From: JBBRNH01 sp038230415
Lineage (GTDB): Bacteria; Bacteroidota; Bacteroidia; Cytophagales; Spirosomataceae
Assembly: GCA_038230415.1 (NCBI GenBank)
Contig: JBBRNH010000041.1
Coordinates: forward strand, 1-41,456
Length of the DNA stretch: 41,456 nucleotides
Direction of reading: 5' to 3'
This document shows positions 24,318-32,561 of the stretch, piece by piece (within the stretch, counting starts at the first letter, position 1; every line of letters starts with the position of its first letter). Both the position numbers and the translations under genes were made by a program. Below the pieces are notes generated by a model, which was given only the letters and a program-made list of their open reading frames with translations, was not told the origin of the DNA and ran no database searches.

Positions 24318-24338
24318 CTACCCGCATCTTTGCGGTAG
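24318..24338. promoter_or_regulatory. Palindrome in the XRE-clpP divergent promoter region
   Basis: CTACCCGCA-TCTT-TGCGGTAG is an inverted repeat with one bulged base, between the divergent XRE (24277) and clpP (24395) starts. Possible operator for the XRE protein. Confidence 0.35.
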
Positions 24339-24394
24339 AAATCACCGCATCAGGTATCTCTAATTTCATTCCAACAACGAAATAACAAACCAAC

Positions 24395-25108
24395 ATGACA
24401 AACGGACAGGAATTTCGCAAATACGCCGTGCATCACCTCGGCATGAACGGCCTCACGGTGGATGCTTACGCCAAACACGCGGCTGATAACCAGCAGATGA
24501 TTACCAACCACCGGGTCGAAAGCATGACGCGCTCGGTGATCGAAGAACGCCCGATGAACTTCCGCGAGGTGGACGTTTTCTCGCGGCTGATGGCCGACCG
24601 GATTATTTTTATGGGTCTGCCCGTTGACGATAACATTGCCAATATCATTGTGGCGCAGTTGCTGTTTCTGGAATCGTCGGACCCGAAGAAAGACATCCTG
24701 ATGTATCTCAACAGCCCCGGCGGGTCGGTATATGCCGGTCTGGGAATTTACGACACCATGCAGTACGTCCGGCCCGACGTGGCAACGGTCTGCACGAGTC
24801 TGTCAGCTTCGATGGGTGCGGTATTGCTGGCGGGCGGTGCGGCTGGCAAACGGTCGGCCTTGCCCCACGCCCGGATTATGATTCACCAGCCGAGTGGCGG
24901 GGCGCAGGGCCAGTCGGTTGACATGGAAATCACGCTGCGGGAGATTGTCCGGCTTCGCGAAGAACTGTACGAAATTCTGGCGTTGCACACGGGCAAAACC
25001 CTCGAAGAAATCGAAAAAGATTCGGACCGGGATAATTGGATGCGTGCCGAAGAAGCCAAAACCTACGGCCTGATTGACGAGGTGCTGCGCCGGGAAAAAG
25101 CAGTGTAA
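24395..25108 (+). CDS. clpP: ATP-dependent Clp protease proteolytic subunit
   Basis: 237 residues. Catalytic triad Ser139 (SASMGA), His164 (MIHQP) and Asp213 (SDRDNWM), with spacings of 25 and 49 residues as in Escherichia coli ClpP. Other landmarks: FLESSDPKKDILMYLNSPGG, and EEAKTYGLIDEV at the C-terminus. The N-terminus is about 35 residues longer than minimal ClpP and probably includes a propeptide (MTNGQEFRKYAVHHLG). It forms the double-ring peptidase with ClpX or ClpC-type ATPases, none of which is in the window (clpX often follows clpP in other genomes). A strong terminator follows, so it is monocistronic. Confidence 0.97.
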   Translation: MTNGQEFRKYAVHHLGMNGLTVDAYAKHAADNQQMITNHRVESMTRSVIEERPMNFREVDVFSRLMADRIIFMGLPVDDNIANIIVAQLLFLESSDPKKDILMYLNSPGGSVYAGLGIYDTMQYVRPDVATVCTSLSASMGAVLLAGGAAGKRSALPHARIMIHQPSGGAQGQSVDMEITLREIVRLREELYEILALHTGKTLEEIEKDSDRDNWMRAEEAKTYGLIDEVLRREKAV

Positions 25109-25125
25109 GTGATCGAGATTACCGA

Positions 25126-25160
25126 AAAAGCCCGGTACGAACCACGTGCCGGGCTTTTTT
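25126..25160 (+). terminator. Rho-independent terminator of clpP
   Basis: 13-bp stem AAAAGCCCGGTAC / GTGCCGGGCTTTT (one T-G pair), 7-nt loop, ending in T6. It begins 17 nt after the clpP stop. Confidence 0.9.
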
Positions 25161-25187
25161 GCGATTTTATAACAAACAAGAGTAGCG

Positions 25188-25451
25188 ATGACAACTACAT
25201 TTCATGTCAACGAGACCGAAATCAATACCCGTTTTCTGGATGCGTTAAAGTTGATGTTCAAAAATCAGAACTTGACGATCACGGTCGAAGCAGATGACGA
25301 CGACGATACAACCGCCCATCTGCTTTCATCACCAGCCAATCGGGAGCGTTTACTACGTTCGATTGAGAACGTTGAGACGGGGTTTAGTTTGTCTGATTTA
25401 GACCTTGACGATTTCAAAGCGTTGACTATCAATGCGCAAGTCTATCATTGA
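25188..25451 (+). CDS. Small acidic antitoxin-like protein (YefM/Phd-like C-terminus), orphan
   Basis: 87 residues. N-terminal half: INTRFLDALKLMFKNQNLTI, then a run of five Asp. C-terminal half: LLSSPANRERLLRSIENVE, a pattern like the YefM-type antitoxin tail (PaN.erLl.Si). In such pairs a YoeB/Txe toxin follows with a short overlap. An ATG at 25432, overlapping the 3' end, opens MRKSIIEFT and then stops after 23 codons, running into the convergent neighbour's 3' end. So the antitoxin appears to have lost its toxin. Family assignment is moderate. Confidence 0.65.
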   Translation: MTTTFHVNETEINTRFLDALKLMFKNQNLTITVEADDDDDTTAHLLSSPANRERLLRSIENVETGFSLSDLDLDDFKALTINAQVYH

Positions 25452-25503
25452 ATTCACGATAGAACCAGCCCCAGCAGTTCCCGTTTCGGCGCGTTGCAGG
25501 TAG
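25432..25503 (+). pseudogene. Possible remnant of a YoeB/Txe-like toxin start
   Basis: A 23-codon frame beginning MRKSIIEFT overlaps the antitoxin end by 20 nt, as toxin genes often do, then loses any likeness and hits TAG within the convergent gene. Too short to be sure. Confidence 0.25.
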
Positions 25504-26932
25504 CGCACCCGTACTCATCAGGTAAATTCGCAAAGGCAACGCCGGGCAAAATTCCGGCCCGGTCGTCGCCAAATTCAGGGTCATACACCGTCAGGCAGTG
25601 CGGGCATTGGTAGGCTTCGGGCGTTTCATATTTTGACATAATCACCTGTTTTTCAGCTTGTTCGGGTGTTTCAGCGGTTGCCTGCACCGATTGTGCGGTC
25701 AATCGTTGTGCGCTGAATTTACGGCACAGGCGGTCAATCTGCACCGGAACGCTGAACCGGAACAAACCCCGGTCGAACTGGAAATACGTGCGGCTGTTAG
25801 GGTTAAAATTCTCCGTGAAATACAGATCGTATAGACTCAAAAACGCGAACGATCCCACCTGAATCCAGGGCCGTTTTCGGATCAGGATACTGCCAAAAAC
25901 CGGAACGCCGGACCGCTCCGACTTTGGCCGGGTCTGCACCCCAAAACACAGCCCGAAGGTGCGGGTGTCGTTGCGCTCGAAATACCGCAACACGTCTCGT
26001 TTGATGGCCGCGCCTTCATCGGTGTCGTCTTCTGTTTGCCAGGCTAATTCATTGGCCGCGTGCCGGACGTTGATGTTGTGCCGACCCAGCACCAACGACC
26101 ATTTCGGGCGGTCTTCTTCCGCAATTCCTTTGATAATGAGCGACTTCCAGGGCGTTATGCACACTTCGCCAACGCGGGTTTTAAGGCAGAGGGCGCACAG
26201 GTCAAGCAGAAAAGCGGTGGTAAATTCTTCATTTCGCCGGTACAGACCAAGCCACGTTCGGGAGCCATAGCGGTTGAAGCCTTCGTAGTACGGCAACGAA
26301 AATTCGGGTAACAGCACGGGTTGCGTGGCGGGTTGCGTGATAAAGGTTTGCCCGGCGTTCACGGCTTCGTACAACGGCTCTAACTCGCGCAACCCACCGT
26401 CCAGCATCGCCATTTCTACGGCTTCGGCCAGCCGCCCCACGTCGTTGGTATAAATCAGGGCGGGCCACTGAAACAGGGCGTTGCTCTGCTTAGGCCGGAC
26501 GTATAACTGCCAGAAGTGCGGCTCCAGCGATGCGATGAAGTTCAGGTTTCCGGTAAAAAACGGCGTGAAACTCTGCTCCGAGTCCGACAGATTGATCTTC
26601 AAACGGGGTTGATGCCCAAAATTATCCAGCACGGTATGGTACTCGCCTTCGCGCAGCCACGACCCGGTTCTGAAAACTTCCTCGCCACAGTACGAACTGA
26701 TGATGTTGGGGTGCCGGTCAGTGTTGACCTCGAACGGCACGGCCTGCCGGCGAAGGTCTTTTTCGAGTTGGCGCAGGTCTTCGTAATGCACCGTCATCAG
26801 CAGTTGTTGTCTTGTTCCAAAACGCACGTTTCGCACGTGTGCCGCGTGTGCCGCTGCTATTATGGCTTGCAACCGAGCGGGCGAAACAATACCCGCTAAC
26901 AAATTGATTTTCAGGGTGTAGTAGTCGCGCAT
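25454..26932 (-). CDS. NirA/sulfite-reductase-like protein with C-terminal rubredoxin domain
   Basis: 492 residues from ATG 26932 (MRDYYTLKINLLAGIVSPARL); an ATG at 26971 would add 13. The body resembles the ferredoxin-like repeats of nitrite/sulfite reductases (RFGTRQQLLMTVHYEDL, LKINLSD, EVCITPWKSLIIKGI). However, I see neither of the Cys motifs that hold siroheme and the 4Fe-4S cluster. The C-terminal 50 residues are a complete rubredoxin: CPHC and CATC flanking VYDPEFGDDRAGILPGV, which would bind one iron. Probably cytosolic electron transfer linked to nitrogen or sulfur metabolism; catalysis by the first domain is doubtful. No nirB/nirD or nitrate genes in the window. Confidence 0.8.
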   Translation of the reverse strand: MRDYYTLKINLLAGIVSPARLQAIIAAAHAAHVRNVRFGTRQQLLMTVHYEDLRQLEKDLRRQAVPFEVNTDRHPNIISSYCGEEVFRTGSWLREGEYHTVLDNFGHQPRLKINLSDSEQSFTPFFTGNLNFIASLEPHFWQLYVRPKQSNALFQWPALIYTNDVGRLAEAVEMAMLDGGLRELEPLYEAVNAGQTFITQPATQPVLLPEFSLPYYEGFNRYGSRTWLGLYRRNEEFTTAFLLDLCALCLKTRVGEVCITPWKSLIIKGIAEEDRPKWSLVLGRHNINVRHAANELAWQTEDDTDEGAAIKRDVLRYFERNDTRTFGLCFGVQTRPKSERSGVPVFGSILIRKRPWIQVGSFAFLSLYDLYFTENFNPNSRTYFQFDRGLFRFSVPVQIDRLCRKFSAQRLTAQSVQATAETPEQAEKQVIMSKYETPEAYQCPHCLTVYDPEFGDDRAGILPGVAFANLPDEYGCATCNAPKRELLGLVLS

Positions 26933-27273
26933 GCAGTTTAAAGTTTGCCGGTAATTTTTGTGAGTCAGCAATTTAGTACTGCGCTGTGGGTGTCACGCGG
27001 TGCCAGCCTAAAACTACAACATTTTTCAGGCGTACAAGTGGTTGGCCTGAAATCGAACCCGTCTCACCAATGCCTCTACTGTGTTTGCAGTGGTATGATT
27101 ATGGATATTATGAGAGAAAAACTTAAAAAGGTGGCCTGTTGCCAGGCCACCTTTCACTGACAAATAAGCAGGTAACTATCTCTGCTACAATGCGTGGTAA
27201 TCTCTTCTCGATGAACCGTATCAGAATCAGCGTCAGAAAGCCCGGTTCTAATTCCGGCTAAATAGCGCGGACA
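26933..27273. other. Intergenic region of about 340 bases
   Basis: Between the rubredoxin-tailed gene and the katG 3' end. Contains the katG terminator at 27127-27154. The rest, presumably including the promoter of the rubredoxin-tailed gene, shows no recognisable gene or repeat. Confidence 0.6.
27127..27154 (-). terminator. Rho-independent terminator downstream of katG
   Basis: Perfect 12-bp stem AAAGGTGGCCTG / CAGGCCACCTTT with a 4-nt loop. On the minus strand it is followed by TTAAG and T5. It lies about 120 nt past the katG stop. Confidence 0.8.
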
Positions 27274-29538
27274 TCAGGCCCGGTCGAAGCGGCCAAGATT
27301 CATCACCTTAGTCCAGGCGGCCACAAAGTCCCGCACGAATTTGGCCTCAGAGTCACCACACCCATACACTTCGGCAATGGCGCGGAGTTCTGAGTTAGAG
27401 CCGAAGATCAGGTCAACGCGGGTGCCGGTCCACTTTGGTTCGCCCGTTACGCGGTCGCTGCCCACAAAAATAGTCTGCGCGTCCGATGTAGCCCGCCAGG
27501 TGGTATTCATGTCGAGCAGGTTCACGAAATAATCAGTGGTGAGGGCTTCCGGGCGTTGCGTGAAAACGCCGTGCCGCGAGTGATCGGCGTTGGTGTTCAG
27601 CACCCGCATCCCGCCCACCAGCACCGTCATCTGCGGGGCGGTCAGGGTGAGCAGTTGTGCTTTATCAATCAGCATATCCTCCGCTTTAGACTTATGCATG
27701 GCGTTCAGATAATTGCGGAACCCGTCGGCTCCCGGCTCCAGCGCGTCGAATGATTTGACATCGGTTTGCGCCTGCGACGAATCGGCCCGGCCCGGCGTGA
27801 ACGGCACCGTTACGGCGTGACCGGCATTGCGGGCTGCCTGCTCAACACCGGCGCAGCCGCCCAGCACAATCAGGTCGGCCAATGACACCTGTTTGCCGCC
27901 CGACTCCTTGTTGAATGTCTGTTGAATGCCCGTGAGCGTTTCGAGCACCGTAGCTAACTGAGCCGGATTGTTGGCGGCCCAGTTTTTCTGGGGTTCCAGG
28001 CGAATACGGCCACCGTTGGCCCCCCCGCGTTTGTCAGAATCGCGGTAGGTAGAGGCCGAAGCCCAGGCGGTAGATACCAATTGAGACACTGACAGGCCCG
28101 ACTCCAGGATCGTATTTTTCAGCGAAGCAATATCCTGATCGTCAACGAGTTCGTATGTCACGGCGGGGATCGGGTCTTGCCAGAGCAGCTCTTCGGTCGG
28201 CACTTCGGGGCCGAGATAGCGTTCGATTGGCCCCATGTCGCGGTGGGTCAGCTTAAACCAGGCCCGGGCGAAGGCATCGGCAAACTCGTCGGGGTTCTGG
28301 TGGAAACGTCTCGACACTTTTTCGTATGCCGGGTCCATCTTCATTGACAGATCGGTGGTGAGCATAAACGGCGCGTGCCGCACAGCCGGGTCATGGGCAT
28401 CGGGAATGGTATCAACACCACCGCCATCTTTGGGTTGCCACTGATGCGCCCCGCCCGGCCCTTTGATGAGTTCCCAGTCGAAGCCAAACAGGTTATCGAA
28501 ATAGTCGTTGCCCCACTGGGTTGGCGTTGTGGTCCAGGCACCTTCTAAGCCGCTGGTGATCGTATGAACGCCACTGCCGGTGCCAAACGAGTTTTTCCAG
28601 CCGCGACTCTGCTCCTCGATGGTTGACCCGGCGGGTTCAGACCCGACATACTGACCCGGATCGGCGGCACCGTGCGTTTTGCCGAAGGTATGCCCGCCCG
28701 CAATGAGGGCAACGGTTTCTTTGTCGTTCATTGCCATACGGCCAAACGTCTCCCGAATATCATGCGCTGCGCCCACCGGATCGGGTTGTCCTTTGGGGCC
28801 TTCGGGGTTCACGTAGATCAGGCCCATATGGGATGCTCCCAGCGGTTGTTCCAATACCCGTTTGCCGTTGCTGCCGGCGTACCGAACTTCGTCGCCTAAC
28901 CACTTGGTTTCCGAACCCCAATACACATCTTCCTCCGGCTCCCAGACATCTTCGCGCCCGCCACCAAAACCGAACGTCTTGAAACCCATTGACTCCAAGG
29001 CGCAGTTGCCGGTGAGCACCATGAGGTCGGCCCACGAAATTTTTCGTCCGTATTTCTGTTTAACCGGCCACAGCAACAGCCGGGCCTTATCGAGGTTGGC
29101 GTTGTCGGGCCAGCTATTCAGGGGCGCAAACCGCAACGTACCGGCACCACTCCCGCCCCGACCATCGCCAATGCGGTAGGTACCCGCGCTGTGCCAGGCC
29201 ATTCTGATAAAAAACGGGCCGTAATGACCATAATCGGCAGGCCACCATGCCTGTGAGTCAGTCATCAGGTCGAAAATATCCTGCTTCACCGCAGCCAGAT
29301 CGAGCGATTTGAAGGCCTCGGCGTAGTTAAAATCAGTGTCCATCGGGTTAGACAGCGACGAGTGTTGGCGGAGGATATTGAGTTTCAACTGGTTGGGCCA
29401 CCAGTCGCGGTTGGTGGGGCCACCGCCCGCGCTTTTGTTGAGCGCACCGCTCGTGAACGGGCATTTGCCAACGGTGTTGACTTTGCTTTCGTCATTGACA
29501 TCCCACAGTGTTGTATCGGGACTTACGTTATTGGCCAT
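27274..29538 (-). CDS. katG: Catalase-peroxidase
   Basis: 754 residues, the normal two-domain length. The N-terminal haem domain shows distal Arg112, Trp115 and His116 (IRMAWHSAGTYRIGDGRGG), proximal His in AGGHTFGKTHGAADPG, and YVNPEGP containing the Tyr of the Met-Tyr-Trp adduct. The C-terminal domain repeats the fold without haem ligands (LVSTAWASASTYRDSDKRGG). It breaks down hydrogen peroxide and peroxidises small substrates. No signal peptide, so cytosolic. Monocistronic: own candidate promoter box upstream, terminator downstream. No OxyR or Fur-type regulator gene adjoins it. Confidence 0.98.
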   Translation of the reverse strand: MANNVSPDTTLWDVNDESKVNTVGKCPFTSGALNKSAGGGPTNRDWWPNQLKLNILRQHSSLSNPMDTDFNYAEAFKSLDLAAVKQDIFDLMTDSQAWWPADYGHYGPFFIRMAWHSAGTYRIGDGRGGSGAGTLRFAPLNSWPDNANLDKARLLLWPVKQKYGRKISWADLMVLTGNCALESMGFKTFGFGGGREDVWEPEEDVYWGSETKWLGDEVRYAGSNGKRVLEQPLGASHMGLIYVNPEGPKGQPDPVGAAHDIRETFGRMAMNDKETVALIAGGHTFGKTHGAADPGQYVGSEPAGSTIEEQSRGWKNSFGTGSGVHTITSGLEGAWTTTPTQWGNDYFDNLFGFDWELIKGPGGAHQWQPKDGGGVDTIPDAHDPAVRHAPFMLTTDLSMKMDPAYEKVSRRFHQNPDEFADAFARAWFKLTHRDMGPIERYLGPEVPTEELLWQDPIPAVTYELVDDQDIASLKNTILESGLSVSQLVSTAWASASTYRDSDKRGGANGGRIRLEPQKNWAANNPAQLATVLETLTGIQQTFNKESGGKQVSLADLIVLGGCAGVEQAARNAGHAVTVPFTPGRADSSQAQTDVKSFDALEPGADGFRNYLNAMHKSKAEDMLIDKAQLLTLTAPQMTVLVGGMRVLNTNADHSRHGVFTQRPEALTTDYFVNLLDMNTTWRATSDAQTIFVGSDRVTGEPKWTGTRVDLIFGSNSELRAIAEVYGCGDSEAKFVRDFVAAWTKVMNLGRFDRA

Positions 29539-29567
29539 GTTGGGTCGTGTTTTATTGATTGACGAAT

Positions 29568-29575
29568 CAAATTTA
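29568..29575 (-). promoter_or_regulatory. Candidate -7 box of katG
   Basis: TAAATTTG on the minus strand, an exact TAnnTTTG match 30 nt upstream of the katG ATG. No TTTG at the -33 distance. Confidence 0.45.
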
Positions 29576-29673
29576 GCCTAATCTCTACAATAGTTTTTAT
29601 TCATTATTTTTATAGACCCATACCTAAAATCTATGACCACAACAAAAGTCCGGTACCGGACGATTTCTCCGTT

Positions 29674-29750
29674 TCATGCCGTATCCACATCGCCCGGCAG
29701 CAAGGCCCGCAGTTCGGTAGCCTCTTGCGGTTTCATGCGCCCGGCCAGTG
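29674..29750 (-). pseudogene. 3'-terminal fragment of an acyl-CoA thioesterase gene
   Basis: Bases 29699-29747 match 40370-40418 region sequence (the 3' end of the thioesterase gene) with about two mismatches in 49. Read on the minus strand they give LAGRMKPQEATELRALLPGD, then VDTA and a stop, against the same residues with LLLGD and a stop in the intact gene. Nothing of the thioesterase lies upstream, so this is a remnant or a copied scrap. Confidence 0.65.
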
Positions 29751-29980
29751 AAAAGATCAGTGATCCTCACATCGTTATTTTGGGTGGCGTTGGTTTCAAC
29801 GGCTCCTTTGGCTTCATTTTACGTCCAAAAGGATTTCAGTATGTAGTTTGTGTTTTCTGTGTAATTTTCTGATTAGGCCGCACTAAACAGCGACCACCAA
29901 CTGATTTTTACCACTTAGTAAACAATCGACAATAGGCTTAGAGAACTCGGCTTTCTTTGTCGGAAAGTATCATTTAAGCC

Positions 29981-31651
29981 ATGAGAAAACGGGTACTGTG
30001 TTTGTTATTGGTTGTTTTGGTTGCGAGAACGGCCCAGGCCCAGGCCACACTGCGTTACCCCAACAACGGGGGGTTTCTGGATGCCACACCGTTTGTTTCT
30101 TACCTCGCCGATACGTCACGGCTGCTCACTATCGAGCAAGTCAGGCACTTGCCTTACGCAGCGTTTACGCCTAACCGTCAGGCGGGGCTAAGTTTGGGAA
30201 ACACGGCGTTGCCGCACTGGTTCAGGATTGATTTTGCCCCTGCCGACACAACTCAGAACCTGTACTTCTACGACGATTTTCAGCTTCAATACCTCGACGT
30301 TTATTTGATTGATGCCGGGGGCCGCATTAAAACCTGGAAAACGGGCGTGATGCGACCCTTCGGTGGGCGCGATTTTGGCACCAATAAGTACATCTTTGAC
30401 ATTGGCCCCCAGCCGAAACAGTTGTTTTTTCGGGTGCAGTCTCCCACCATTCACTTACCGATTTATGTGAGCCGGATTGGGCCGCTGGTCAATTTTACGC
30501 ACCGATTCGATTTATTTACCGGGGCCTTAACAGGACTAATTCTGGCCTTAGCGGTATATAACCTGTTTCTGTTTTTTTCACTTCACGACCGTACCTTTCT
30601 CTACTATGGAGGGTACGAACTGATGATGGCCTACCTCGTTTTTCGGGGCATCGGCTCGTGGCAGATGTTTATCACGCCCAACGCCGAATGGCTCAATGCC
30701 GACAACAACACGTCGGTTATTCTGTCTGTCCTGTTTGTCTATTTATTTGTCACTAAGTTCCTCAATCTCAAAGCATTATCATCTGTTTTATTCAATATCC
30801 ATACCGCTATTGTGGGGCTGGCATTGGTGCTGATGGTCTGCGAATGGACGTTGCCGTATGCCGCCTGGCAAAGCGATATGACCGATTTGTTAGTGATTGC
30901 GAGTGCAGTGCTGGTGATGTTCAGCGGGGTTTATACCTGGTATTTGGGTTACGAACCGGCGCGGTATTTCACCCTGGCCTGGTTGCCGTTGATGTTGGGG
31001 GTGGCGGTGCGGTTTTTGAGTTTGATGAATGTGCTGCCCAAATCCGTTTTTTGGGTTGATTATGCCGCCCAGATGGGCATTGCCATCGAGGCTATTTTGC
31101 TGTCGGTAGCGGTGGCGTATCGGTTCAATTTATTTAGAAAAGAAGCCCGCGACGCGCAGAAATTAGCCCTCCGGCGGGCCGAAGAAAACGAAACGCTGCT
31201 GGCCGAACACAACCGGATTCTGGAAGAAAAACGGGCTATCGAACAACGGCAAACAAACATAGCGTCGCCTGTGCAACCGGCCATCAGTGAGTTATTGGAC
31301 AAACTCCGTAGTGAGCGCGGGCGCGGTAAAAAATTGGCAGTTGCCACCACCGAAGGCGTTCTTCTGTTACCCATCGCCGACATCACGCGCATCGAAGCCC
31401 TCGGCAGTTACTGCAATATCTACCTCACCAACCACAAAAAGGTGATGGCCTCCAAGCCATTGGCTGAGTTTGAACCGATGCTCGACAAGGCCGAGTTTCT
31501 GCGGGTACATAAGTCGCACCTTGTCAATGTCAATTTTGTGGAGCGATACATCCGGGGCGAGGGCGGGGCGGTGGTGATGCCCGACGGGGCCGAGGTGAGC
31601 GTCTCGCGGCTGATGAAATCCGAACTGCTGGAACGGCTCAATATTGGGTAG
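29981..31651 (+). CDS. 7TM-DISM membrane sensor with C-terminal LytTR DNA-binding domain
   Basis: 556 residues. Sec signal peptide (ends AQAQ); an extracytoplasmic 7TMR-DISM-type beta domain (about 30-180, LPHWFRIDFA, LYFYDDFQLQYLDVYLID); about seven membrane spans (about 185-385, e.g. ALTGLILALAVYNLFLFF); a charged coiled coil (ARDAQKLALRRAEENETLLA); then a LytTR domain (about 450-555: EALGSYCNIYLTNHKKVMAS, FLRVHKSHLVNVNFV, VSVSRLMKSELLERL). Sensor and DNA-binding output are in one chain, so it should act as a one-component regulator tethered to the inner membrane. Immediately upstream, on the same strand, of the lipoprotein and propeller genes, which it may control. Signal unknown. Confidence 0.92.
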   Translation: MRKRVLCLLLVVLVARTAQAQATLRYPNNGGFLDATPFVSYLADTSRLLTIEQVRHLPYAAFTPNRQAGLSLGNTALPHWFRIDFAPADTTQNLYFYDDFQLQYLDVYLIDAGGRIKTWKTGVMRPFGGRDFGTNKYIFDIGPQPKQLFFRVQSPTIHLPIYVSRIGPLVNFTHRFDLFTGALTGLILALAVYNLFLFFSLHDRTFLYYGGYELMMAYLVFRGIGSWQMFITPNAEWLNADNNTSVILSVLFVYLFVTKFLNLKALSSVLFNIHTAIVGLALVLMVCEWTLPYAAWQSDMTDLLVIASAVLVMFSGVYTWYLGYEPARYFTLAWLPLMLGVAVRFLSLMNVLPKSVFWVDYAAQMGIAIEAILLSVAVAYRFNLFRKEARDAQKLALRRAEENETLLAEHNRILEEKRAIEQRQTNIASPVQPAISELLDKLRSERGRGKKLAVATTEGVLLLPIADITRIEALGSYCNIYLTNHKKVMASKPLAEFEPMLDKAEFLRVHKSHLVNVNFVERYIRGEGGAVVMPDGAEVSVSRLMKSELLERLNIG

Positions 31652-31691
31652 CAAACCCGCCAACCGCTTAATTTTTGGGCAACTTATTCCC

Positions 31692-31721
31692 GCCGTTCAG
31701 CAACTGAACCCCACCGTTGGG
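31692..31721 (+). promoter_or_regulatory. Candidate LytTR binding site (two direct repeats)
   Basis: GCCGTTCAG (31692-31700) and ACCGTTGGG (31713-31721) are separated by 12 nt. They fit the known LytTR half-site pattern [TA][AC][CA]GTTN[AG][TG] at 8/9 and 9/9 and at the usual spacing. Located just after the LytTR gene and about 90 nt before the lipoprotein start. Confidence 0.45.
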
Positions 31722-31812
31722 CAAACAGGGCCGTTTTGACCGAAAAAACTCACCTGCTTTGTGACCATCAGTTCACACACAGTTTTTCACCCGTCAAACC
31801 AATCTATCACCA

Positions 31813-32535
31813 ATGAAACGCTTACACACCCCCCTCGCCCTGCTCCTGCTGCTCGGCTTTGCACTGGCTGGCTGCCAAAAAACCGACCCCGAACCCGATG
31901 CGCTGCGCGTGTATGGCCTCACCGAACAAGTCAACGGCAAAAGCTATGGCGACCTCGATGAAGCCACAACGCGCTGGATTTTTCCGGCTGATTTCAGTAA
32001 AAGCCCCCTCGACGACCCAACGGGTGCCCGCAGTGCGGTCAGTCAGCAACCCCTCTCCGATGTGCTGTTTTTGGCCTCAAACCTCAGTGGCGAATCAACC
32101 CGCAGCCTGACCATTCCCGCCGGGCGACCCGTCTATTTTCAAATTGTCGGTACGGTCAATTTCTATTTCGATAATGACCCCTGCAACCCGACCTACAAAC
32201 CCGCGCCGGGGCAGTCGGCAGCCGATTTTCTACTGGCTGATATTGAGCCGGGTATGAACAACGTAAAAAACCTGACCGCCCAGTTGGATGGCAAAGACCT
32301 CGTGGCTGACCTGACCAAATTCAAGGTGAAGTCGAAGGTGTTCACCTTTGTGCCGCCCAAAGAATTTACCGACCCCGCCTGCACCTACACCAACAAAACC
32401 GTTACCGCGCTGACGCTTACATACGCCCTGCTGGTCAATATTCCCAAAGGCAAGCACGTGTTGAGCTACCGCGCCGACCTGCCCGATTTCAGTAATTTTC
32501 ACACCGGCGTTACCTGGAATCTGACGGTGGAATAG
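31813..32535 (+). CDS. Lipoprotein of unknown function
   Basis: 240 residues. Lipoprotein signal with lipobox LAGC (Cys21), followed by QKTDPEPD. The mature part seems mostly beta and soluble, with two further Cys (in NDPCNPTY and DPACTY) that could form a disulfide. No family recognised. First gene after the membrane LytTR regulator and candidate binding site, and 26 nt before the first propeller gene, so probably the head of the propeller operon. Outer-membrane location is inferred from the lack of an obvious retention signal and is uncertain. Confidence 0.85.
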   Translation: MKRLHTPLALLLLLGFALAGCQKTDPEPDALRVYGLTEQVNGKSYGDLDEATTRWIFPADFSKSPLDDPTGARSAVSQQPLSDVLFLASNLSGESTRSLTIPAGRPVYFQIVGTVNFYFDNDPCNPTYKPAPGQSAADFLLADIEPGMNNVKNLTAQLDGKDLVADLTKFKVKSKVFTFVPPKEFTDPACTYTNKTVTALTLTYALLVNIPKGKHVLSYRADLPDFSNFHTGVTWNLTVE

Positions 32536-32561
32536 TGCTCACTTTTTTACAAACCAAACTC

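Larger units (their letters stand above)
29539..29980. other. Intergenic region of about 440 bases between katG and the LytTR gene
   Basis: Holds the katG promoter region, a perfect 14-bp palindrome GTCCGGTACCGGAC at 29648-29661, the thioesterase gene scrap (29674-29750) and a small GATCA-G-TGATC palindrome near 29754. No intact gene found. Confidence 0.6.

Noticed and set aside
27040..27085. tRNA-like stretch near ATCGAACCC in the gap upstream of katG's 3' side
   Set aside because: T-loop-like bases only; stems do not pair and no cloverleaf forms.
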